Source: Aliishimia sp965656085 (GTDB taxonomy: Bacteria > Pseudomonadota > Alphaproteobacteria > Rhodobacterales > Rhodobacteraceae). From it: a DNA stretch of 64,000 nt. The notes beneath the pieces were generated by a model. It did not search any database. It saw nothing but the letters and a program-made list of their open reading frames with translations, and had not been told where the DNA came from. Shown piece by piece: positions 33,075 to 41,200 of the stretch. Location of the stretch: the NCBI GenBank assembly GCA_965656085.1, contig CBFHJA010000001.1, positions 62,001 to 126,000 on the forward strand. The letters are read 5' to 3'. Position numbers and translations under genes: made by a program. Positions within the stretch are counted from its first letter, which is position 1. Every line of letters begins with the position of its first letter.

Positions 33075-36000
33075 ATGGCCCTCGACAAATTCGACGCTTC
33101 CGAAGCCGAACCGCGCCTTTACCAGATGTGGGAAGAGGCCGGGTGTTTTGTCGCCGGGGTGGGTGCGAAGCCCGAGGCCTCGTCCTATTGCATCATGATC
33201 CCGCCGCCCAACGTCACAGGGGCGCTGCATATGGGCCATGCCTTCAACAACACGTTGCAGGACATCCTCATTCGCTGGAAGCGGATGCAGGGCTTTGACG
33301 TGCTCTGGCAGCCCGGCACCGATCACGCGGGCATCGCGACGCAAATGGTGACCGAGCGCGAGATGGCCGCGAATGGGGAGCCCTCGCGGGTGGAGATGGG
33401 GCGCGATGCCTTTGAGCGGCGGGTCTGGGAGCAGAAGATCAAATCGCGTGGCAACATCATCGGGCAGCTCAAACGTCTGGGCGCATCCTGCGACTGGTCC
33501 CGCGAAGCCTTCACCATGTCCGGCGCACCCAATGCGCCCGAGGGAGAGGACGGCAATTTCCATGACGCCGTCATAAAGGTCTTCGTCGATATGTACGACA
33601 AGGGCTACATCTATCGCGGCAAGCGGCTGGTGAACTGGGACCCGAAATTCGAGACCGCGATCTCTGATCTGGAGGTCGAGAATATCGAGACCCCGGGCCA
33701 TATGTGGCACTTCAAATATCCGCTCGCCGGCGGTGCGACCTATACCTACGTCGAGAAGGACGAGGACGGGAATGTCGTGCTCGAAGAGGAGCGCGACTAT
33801 ATCTCCATCGCCACCACGCGCCCCGAGACCATGCTCGGCGACGGCGCGGTGGCGGTGCATCCAGATGATGCGCGCTATGCGCCAATTGTCGGGAAACTCT
33901 GCGAAATCCCCGTCGGGCCAAAAGAGCACCGTCGCCTGATCCCGATCATCACCGACGAATACCCCGACCCCGAGTTCGGCTCGGGCGCGGTGAAGATCAC
34001 CGGCGCACATGATTTCAACGACTATGAAGTCGCCAAACGTGGTGACATTCCCTGCTACCGGCTGATGGACACAACGGGCGCGATGCGTGCCGATGGGGCG
34101 CCCTATGCCGAGGCCGCTGCCGTTGCGATGGAGGTCGCGCAGGGCGACCGCGCGCTCACCGAGGCCGAGGCCGACACGGTCAATCTGGTGCCGGACCACC
34201 TGCGCGGCCTCGACCGGTTCGAGGCCCGCAAACGCGTGGTCGCGGAGATCACCGAAGAGGGTCTTGCGGTGATGACCACGGCAGACGATCCGCGTCTGGG
34301 AGGCAAGCTCGGCGATCCAGAGGAGGTTGTGCCGCTGGTGGAAGCCAAGCCGATCATGCAGCCCTTCGGGGACCGCTCGAAAGTCGTGATCGAGCCCATG
34401 CTCACCGATCAGTGGTTCGTCGATACCGCCCAGATCGTCGGTCCCGCGCTCGACGTGGTGCGCGACGGCACCGTGAAAATCCTGCCCGAGAGCGGCGAGA
34501 AAACCTATTACCACTGGCTGGAGAATATCGAGCCGTGGTGCATCTCCCGGCAGCTCTGGTGGGGCCATCAGATCCCCGTCTGGTACGGGCTGAACCTCGA
34601 CGCCTCGGGCTATACCGACGACGAGGGCGACGGGGCGATGGATCAGGTGGAGATGCTGCGCTTCCTGCTGGAGCAGAACACCATTCCCGGCAATGAGCGC
34701 AGCCATGCGGCGCCTGATCTGGAGGCGGTGATGCCGCTGTTCCGCGACGACGAGGCCGCGCTGCCCGTGCCGCTCAACCATGCGCGCCTCGTGGAGGTTG
34801 CGGACCGCCATGAGGCGGTTCATGCCTTTGCTGCGGGGCTCGCAGCCTATGAGGCCGATCTCGATCCGACCAAGCTGGTCTACCCGATCTGGCGCGACCC
34901 GGACGTGCTCGACACATGGTTCTCCTCGGGGCTCTGGCCCATCGGCACGCTCGGCTGGCCCGAGGACACCGAGGCGATGCGGCGCTACTTCCCGACCTCG
35001 ACGCTGGTCACGGGGCAGGACATTCTGTTTTTCTGGGTGGCCCGGATGATGATGATGCAGCTTGCGGTCGTGGATCAGATCCCCTTTGATACGGTCTATC
35101 TGCACGGGTTGGTGCGCGACGCCAAGGGCAAGAAGATGTCCAAATCCTTGGGCAATGTAGTCGATCCGCTCGACGTGATCGACGAATTCGGCGCGGATGC
35201 GCTGCGCTTTTCCTCGGCGGCGATGGCGGCGCTTGGGGGCGTGCTCAAGCTCGACATGGAGCGGATCAAGGGCTACCGGAATTTCGGCACGAAGCTCTGG
35301 AACGCGGCGAAATTCGCGGAGATGAATGAGGCCTACGCGAAGGGCGCACCCACTGAGCGGCCCCAGCCTACGGCGGCGGTCAACAAATGGATCATCGGCG
35401 AGACAGGCCGGGTGCGCGAAGAGGTCGACGCGGCGCTTGAGGCCTTCCGCTTCAACGACGCCGCCTCTGCGCTCTACGCCTTTGTGTGGGGTAAGCTCTG
35501 CGATTGGTATCTGGAGCTTTCAAAACCGATCCTCACCGGGGACGATGCCGCGCTGAAGGCCGAGACCCAAGCGACGCTGGCCTGGACCATCGACCAAGCG
35601 ATGATCCTGCTGCACCCGATCATGCCCTTCATCACCGAAGAGCTTTGGGGCAAGCTGGCGGACCGCGATGGACACTTGATGCTCGCCGATTGGCCCCGCT
35701 ATGGGGCGGAACTGGTCGATGAGGACGCCGACGCGGAACTGAGCTGGACCATCGCGATGATCGAGCAGACCCGCTCGGCGCGCGCGCAGATGCATGTGCC
35801 CGCAGGCGCTTATGTGCCGATGGTGGTGACGGGCTTCACGGTGCGCGCGAAGGCCGCATTCGCGGCCAATGAGGCGATGATCAAGCGCCTTGCCCGGATC
35901 GGGTCGCTCGAAGAGGTCGATGGCTTCCCCAAAGGCACCGTCACCCTCGCCCTGCCCGGCGGCAGCTTCGGTTTGCCGCTCGCGGGGGTGATCGACGTGG

Positions 36001-36203
36001 CCGAAGAGAAGGCGCGGCTGGAAAAGACCCTCGGCAAGCTGGCCAAGGAGTTGGGCGGGCTGCGCGGGCGGCTGAACAATCCCAAATTCGCTGAGAGCGC
36101 GCCGGAGGAAGTTGTGGCCGAGACCCGCGCCAATCTCGAAGCGCGCGAGGAAGAAGAGGCCAAACTCAAAGAGGCGCTGGCGCGCCTGTCGGAACTGGGG
36201 TGA
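33075..36203 (+). CDS. valS: Valyl-tRNA synthetase
   Basis: 1042-aa class I synthetase. Signatures: NVTGALHMGHAFNN (HIGH as HMGH), the CP1 editing domain with TTRPETMLGDGAV, LDTWFSSGLWP, and KGKKMSKSLGN (KMSKS). An insertion of roughly 100 residues (around DQVEMLRFLLEQNTIPGNE to LDPTKLVYPIW) makes it ~90 residues longer than the E. coli enzyme; such an insertion is usual in this bacterial group. The C-terminal coiled-coil tRNA-binding arm (AEEKARLEKTLGKLAKELGG) is present. The start at 33075 matches the family N-terminus MALDKFD. Confidence 0.96.
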   Translation: MALDKFDASEAEPRLYQMWEEAGCFVAGVGAKPEASSYCIMIPPPNVTGALHMGHAFNNTLQDILIRWKRMQGFDVLWQPGTDHAGIATQMVTEREMAANGEPSRVEMGRDAFERRVWEQKIKSRGNIIGQLKRLGASCDWSREAFTMSGAPNAPEGEDGNFHDAVIKVFVDMYDKGYIYRGKRLVNWDPKFETAISDLEVENIETPGHMWHFKYPLAGGATYTYVEKDEDGNVVLEEERDYISIATTRPETMLGDGAVAVHPDDARYAPIVGKLCEIPVGPKEHRRLIPIITDEYPDPEFGSGAVKITGAHDFNDYEVAKRGDIPCYRLMDTTGAMRADGAPYAEAAAVAMEVAQGDRALTEAEADTVNLVPDHLRGLDRFEARKRVVAEITEEGLAVMTTADDPRLGGKLGDPEEVVPLVEAKPIMQPFGDRSKVVIEPMLTDQWFVDTAQIVGPALDVVRDGTVKILPESGEKTYYHWLENIEPWCISRQLWWGHQIPVWYGLNLDASGYTDDEGDGAMDQVEMLRFLLEQNTIPGNERSHAAPDLEAVMPLFRDDEAALPVPLNHARLVEVADRHEAVHAFAAGLAAYEADLDPTKLVYPIWRDPDVLDTWFSSGLWPIGTLGWPEDTEAMRRYFPTSTLVTGQDILFFWVARMMMMQLAVVDQIPFDTVYLHGLVRDAKGKKMSKSLGNVVDPLDVIDEFGADALRFSSAAMAALGGVLKLDMERIKGYRNFGTKLWNAAKFAEMNEAYAKGAPTERPQPTAAVNKWIIGETGRVREEVDAALEAFRFNDAASALYAFVWGKLCDWYLELSKPILTGDDAALKAETQATLAWTIDQAMILLHPIMPFITEELWGKLADRDGHLMLADWPRYGAELVDEDADAELSWTIAMIEQTRSARAQMHVPAGAYVPMVVTGFTVRAKAAFAANEAMIKRLARIGSLEEVDGFPKGTVTLALPGGSFGLPLAGVIDVAEEKARLEKTLGKLAKELGGLRGRLNNPKFAESAPEEVVAETRANLEAREEEEAKLKEALARLSELG

Positions 36204-36210
36204 CGGGCGC

Positions 36211-36229
36211 GGTGGGCAGATTGCCCACC
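36211..36229 (+). terminator. Stem-loop after valS
   Basis: GGTGGGCA-GAT-TGCCCACC is a perfect 8-bp stem with a 3-nt loop, eight bases after the valS stop. It lacks a strong U-tract, so it may act as a processing or weak termination signal. A further palindrome (CCCGGG...CCCGGG) lies at 36258-36275. Confidence 0.55.
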
Positions 36230-36257
36230 CTGCGGGACACTGGTGACGGCGACCCGT

Positions 36258-36275
36258 CCCGGGCGACGACCCGGG
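36258..36275. repeat. GC palindrome related to 45222-45242 and 49798-49872
   Basis: CCCGGG-CGACGA-CCCGGG, next to a GCCTCGACGCC tail similar to the CTTCGACG tail at 45242. One member of a short CCCGG-inverted-repeat family in this window. Confidence 0.4.
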
Positions 36276-36370
36276 GCCTCGACGCCCTCGGGAGACATCT
36301 TGCCCGGCGCCGCCTGCTCGCCTGAACCGGCACGCCTCGGGCCCGGAGCACGCTACCCGCGGCCCCTGGG

Positions 36371-36970
36371 TCACGCGCGGTCGACATGACGCACGCGAGG
36401 TGCATGTACGGGCGCGCGCAACCAGACCGCTGCGGCGGCCCCTGCCAGTGCACCCAACAGGTGGGCCTCCCAAGAAACGCCGGGTTGGCCGGGAAACACG
36501 CCCCAAATGATCGACCCATAGAGCAAGACCACCACGAGCGACGCGCCAAGCGTCACGGGGGATCGGTCGACAAGGCCCCGGGTGACCAGAAAGCCGAACC
36601 AGCCGAAGACCAATCCGGATGCGCCGATGTGGATGCCGGACTGTCCCAGAAGCCAGACCAATAGGCCCCCGAGGCCCACCACGATGACATTCATGGCCAG
36701 CAAGGCGCGGGTCACGGTCGCGGCCAGCAGCGCGCCCAACAACAGCAAGGGCGCTGTGTTCATCATCAGATGCTCGAAACTGCCATGCAGGACTGGCATT
36801 CCGACGATACCGTCAAGTCCGCCAACATGCCGCGGGATCAGCCCGAACGCACCGTTGAGAGCATAGCCGGTGGCCCAGTTGAGCGCCTGAATGAGCCACA
36901 GCGCGGCCACGAAGCCAAGGAGCGTCACGCCCCTCCGCAAGAACACGCGTAGATGATCCTGACCCGTCAT
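36371..36970 (-). CDS. Rhomboid-family intramembrane protease, short form
   Basis: 199-aa membrane protein with about six hydrophobic helices. Rhomboid hallmarks: HGSFEHLMMNTAPLLLLGAL (H..HL..N block), catalytic Ser in IHIGASGLVFGWFGFLVTRG and catalytic His in SWEAHLLGALAGAAA. Starts at 36970 or 36982, neither with a strong ribosome site. It is convergent with valS. This is the second rhomboid in the window and is unlike the 264-aa one at 20128 in sequence. The substrate is unknown. Confidence 0.85.
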   Translation of the reverse strand: MTGQDHLRVFLRRGVTLLGFVAALWLIQALNWATGYALNGAFGLIPRHVGGLDGIVGMPVLHGSFEHLMMNTAPLLLLGALLAATVTRALLAMNVIVVGLGGLLVWLLGQSGIHIGASGLVFGWFGFLVTRGLVDRSPVTLGASLVVVLLYGSIIWGVFPGQPGVSWEAHLLGALAGAAAAVWLRAPVHAPRVRHVDRA

Positions 36971-36982
36971 GGCGGCGAGCAT

Positions 36983-37348
36983 AACCGCGGTTGGAAAATG
37001 AGCAAGGTGTCGCCGGAGGGAGCCACGGCGGACACGGGACTGGAAAAGGCGGGGCAAATGATTTTGCAGCCAAGCGCGGCGCTGTGTGATCTTGTCACCG
37101 AGTGCGCGGCGCTGGATGTGGCAACAGAGGGCATCCGGTCGCTGGGCGGGATGCGGGCGCTCTGTCCTCACTTGCCAGCATCGCGCGCGGCGACCGATCT
37201 GCGAACAGGATCTCGGGCGGGCTGTCTCTTGCGGCCCGCCCTTTCCCGTCGCAAAACACCCTCCGTCGCCGCTCCGCGCCAAAACGCACACTTGAGATCG
37301 CGCCCGGCGCGCGTCAGGGTCGCGCAGGCAAGATGAGGAGCGCACGAC
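36983..37348. other. Intergenic region, no convincing gene
   Basis: 366 bp between the divergent rhomboid and hypothetical genes. A plus-strand frame is open across most of it, but its product is low-complexity Arg/Ala and lacks a ribosome site. It should contain the two divergent promoters. Confidence 0.5.
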
Positions 37349-38200
37349 ATGCGGCGGTTGGTTCTGGGGTTGGCAGTCCTCGCGCTTCTGGGCGCGGCCT
37401 ATGGGCTGTCCGCATTGCGCAACGCACCGCCGGCGGCTGAGGATGTGATCGCGGCTCTGCGTGCGAGCGATCCTGCCCTTGAGCAAGCCGAAATCAGCCT
37501 TTTGGCCTGTCGCCTCGTGATGCGCCGGAGCGGACCGGCCCAAGGTGTCAACGCCATTCAACGCTCGGAAATCGACGTGGATCTATCGCTTTTCGATACG
37601 TCCACGGCACGGATCAAAGCCCCGGAGGAGGGTCCGGTTGTTCTGCTTCTGAGCCGCAGACCAGTCAGTGCGGCGATGCTCGATCAGGCCGATGTGATCG
37701 TGCAGGCCCTGCCCGGTGCCGGGCTGACGGGCGCGGACGGGCAGCCCGGTACGCTCGACCGCGAGACCCTTGGCGAGATGCTCGGCACGCCCGGCGCCGC
37801 GTTGCGCTTTCACGTGCCCGCCTCGGTCATCGAGGCGACGGGCGACACGCCAGCCCGCCTGCAGGCCTCGGAGCGCGCGCCCCTGTTTTACGATTTCGCC
37901 GAGGCGGTTCGGGCCGCGCCCGAGCCACGCAGTTATGCTGCGGCGCTGACCTTCGCCGAGGCGGCGCAAACGCGCGAGACGCTGCTTGCCGGTCTGCTGG
38001 CCTTTCCCGCCGCGTTGCAATTCCGCGCCCCGGATACCGATCGCGCGCGCCACCTCGGAGAGACGCTGTTTCGATACACGGCGGCGCACTGCCCGGACCA
38101 GTCGCCGGCCCAGTCACCTGCCGTCTCACAGGCACCGTCACCGGCCCCATCGCAGGCCCCGTCAGAGACACCGACAGACGGGCAGACGCAAGGCGACTAG
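37349..38200 (+). CDS. Exported hypothetical protein with Pro/Ser/Gln-rich tail
   Basis: 283 aa, not recognised. The N-terminus MRRLVLGLAVLALLGAAYGL is a signal peptide or anchor. The body (residues ~30-245) is a soluble domain without identified motifs. The last ~35 residues are a low-complexity tail of SPA/SQA-type units (QSPAQSP, SQAPSPAPSQAPSE), likely disordered. GGAG lies close before the ATG. Its stop codon overlaps the end of the convergent CHAT gene by a few bases (38197-38200). Confidence 0.65.
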   Translation: MRRLVLGLAVLALLGAAYGLSALRNAPPAAEDVIAALRASDPALEQAEISLLACRLVMRRSGPAQGVNAIQRSEIDVDLSLFDTSTARIKAPEEGPVVLLLSRRPVSAAMLDQADVIVQALPGAGLTGADGQPGTLDRETLGEMLGTPGAALRFHVPASVIEATGDTPARLQASERAPLFYDFAEAVRAAPEPRSYAAALTFAEAAQTRETLLAGLLAFPAALQFRAPDTDRARHLGETLFRYTAAHCPDQSPAQSPAVSQAPSPAPSQAPSETPTDGQTQGD

Positions 38201-41200
38201 GGTGTCTGCGTGACATCAGCGACAAGGCGCGACACCCGGCTGAGCCACGCGCGCTTGTCGGGATGGGAATTTTCCATCATCCGCGACAGGAAGGTCAATT
38301 GCTCGCGGATCGAGCGCGCCTGCTTGTAAGAGCCCCCCCTGTCCCACGCCGCGCGCAGGTAATCATCGACGATGTCGAACTGCGCCGGAGTATCGAAGCG
38401 TGCAATGATCGGTGCCGCGGGATCGCCGCAGAGCGGTTGCAGGATCGCCAGTTCCGCCTCCTGCACCACGTGCCAGAAACTCGGCGTCTTCGCCTCCGCC
38501 TGACGGCTGCCGTCAAGGAGCCGGGCAAACCACACATCGAGCGGGACGCCCTCGGCCTCGGTCCGGCCCATCACCACCTGACCGATCAGCCAGTTGAATG
38601 CACATTGCAGATGCAACTGGCCGGGCTCGGCCCGCTGCGCGATGTCCATGCCCTGCTTGTAGGCCCCGATCATCTCCGACAAATAGGTCGCGCGCGCCGG
38701 ACCGGTCTCGACCATCGCAAGCCTTTTGAGCGCAGAGCCCTTCAGCGCCTCGCGCTCGCTCGACAGGTTCGGCCCGGAGCCCGTCACATCGGTCAGATCG
38801 TCGAGCTTCTGGAACACCTTGAGGCTCGTCTGCACGGTCTGGATCACATCGCGTGCCGCAGTCTCTTTCGCTTTTGCCTCGGTCGCGGCGTGCCATCTGG
38901 CGAAGCTGGCGCGGACCTTGAGGTTCTGAAGCTGTTCGAGCAAGCCGATCCGGGCCATGCCGGAGGGCTGGGCAATGGCCTGCTCCATCAGCGGAATCGC
39001 CCGGTCGAACACGTTGAGGTCCGCATAGGCCCGCGCCATCGCCTCGCACCACGCCGCGTCCGTGCGCCAGGCCGGGCGGGCATGGTCCTCGATATTCGAC
39101 AGGCTGTTGATCAGGCTGATCTTCGAGACCGTCGAGGTGCTGGCATCATGGGCGATGTTGATCGCGGCCTTGGTCGCGTGCTCGGCAGAGTAATAGCGGG
39201 TCTCGCCGCGCCGCGCGGTATGGGTCGCGGCACGGGTGTCAAGGCGGTACTCCGGATCGCCATAGCACTGATATGCGCCCCAAGTGTTGGTATGGGCGTG
39301 ATGGGCATAGGTCTCCATCCGGGCATGATGCACCGCGTTTCCAAAACTATTGCCGCTGAGAAGCGAGCCATAGAAGGCGCGCGCGAAACAGCCCGCCGCC
39401 GCGTCGTCCACCGCCCAGCCCGCCGCAACGACCGCGCGCGCGCCCTGCTGGATGAACACATGCGCCAAATTGGCGGCGATGCGGCCAACGCCTTTCGGTG
39501 CGACCTTGCCCAGATGGCAGCAATTGAGGAACACCAGTTCGGGCACGTAGCGCATCTGCCGAACCTCGTAGGCGGTCAGCTTGAGCCCGTCGCCGAGGAC
39601 CATTCCGGGGGCCGTGCCGGCCTCCTCATCCCCCAGCACACCATGGGCAGCAAGGTGGACGATCTTGTTTTGCTGGCAAATCAGGTTTTCGAGCACATCG
39701 AACCCGTCTCGCGGCCGGATCATCGGCAGAACCGGGGGGCGCTCCTCGCGGTCCGCGCTCGGCAATCCGTCCTTGAAATAGCCTTCGAGCAAACCGGTCA
39801 CTTCGCGCGCTTCGGCCTCGGCGGCGGGCAATCTGTCGAAATCCTGCGTGACCGGGTCGCCAACCACCAGCGCCGTCTGGCGGGTGGAGCGCGGCGCGAT
39901 ATTGCCGCCGGTGACCAATTGCCGGATCACCGGGGTGCGCACCACCAGTGGCTTGATATCCGTCGCAGGCCGCGCGTTCGCACCGCCGGGCTCGAAGGCG
40001 GAATAGTCATCCTCGATCAACTCCCACGGGAATTGCGCGGTCTGCTCGTCGACGATCACAAGCAGTTTCTGATCGTCCTTGGCGAAGGATTTCAGCTCAT
40101 TGGGGACCAGAAGCTCGAACAGCATCCGTCCCAGATCGCGGTTTTCGGATGTATCGCGCCCGCTGCGCTCTTCGAGCTGCACGCGCACGGTCTGCTGCAC
40201 ATCGGCATATTGCTCGGGCACCTTCGCGCCATGGCTGATCGCCTCGAAGCCCAGCCGCAGCGCATGTCCGTCCTTGGCCGTGATGCGCATCCGCTGCCAC
40301 GTGTCACGCGCCGTGCCATAGCCCGCGCGCAGTTTCGCGCCATAGAGGCTGTGCACTTCGCGCGCATGGGTAAAGCTGTGCTTGACGCGGCCATTCTGCG
40401 AAATGCGCTCCAGCGCATCGGCGGCACTATAGGCCGTGTCATCGAACAGTTCGACAAATTGCAGATGCGCAATGGGCGTGTCGCCCAGCACCTTGTTGGC
40501 ATCGACCACCGCTTCGAGCAGCGCCTCCACCGATTGCTGCACGGTGATATCCGCGCCCCGGTTGCCGATGATCAGCGTCGAGACCCCGATGGGCGGCATG
40601 GAAGCCTGGGTGCCCCCCGCCTCCTCGGTCCGCCGGCGCAGCATCATTGCATAGCGCAGCACGGCCTGCCGGAAACTCGAGCGCAGCTTGCCCGGGGTGA
40701 GATCGCCGAACGTGCCGAGCCCGACCACGATCGCGCCTTGCGGGCTGTGCTTGCGGCGCAGCATCACCTCGCAGGTGTTCACCTCGCCGGGATAGAGCCC
40801 CAGATCGCGCACATGGGTCAAATGATGCCCGAGGCAGGCATCGAGCGCCGCCTCCGCGCCAGAGATCGGATCACCCACGTAATGGCCGACCGCCACCGGG
40901 TACTTCGCAAAGCGCAGATCGCCATGGGCCACGGAGACCGCGACGCGCGGGGCCGAGGGCTCCAACGGATCGGTCACCCGCGCCCGCGCACCCAGCACAG
41001 CCGCTTCGATATCGGCCTCGTCGGGGAAGGTCTCGATCTCCGCCGGCTCGATCACCACCTCGCCGCGTGCAACGCTGCGCGCCAACGCCGGCGGGGTCTG
41101 TGGCAAAGCTTGCGTTGCGCCGGTCTCCAGCAAATCGAGCAAGGCAGGGAAGGCGCTCTCGGTGCGTCCCAGATCGCCATGCACGGCACTCATGTACCAC

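Noticed and set aside
33033..35105. A 690-codon minus-strand frame over valS
   Set aside because: Shadow of valS; no domain features.
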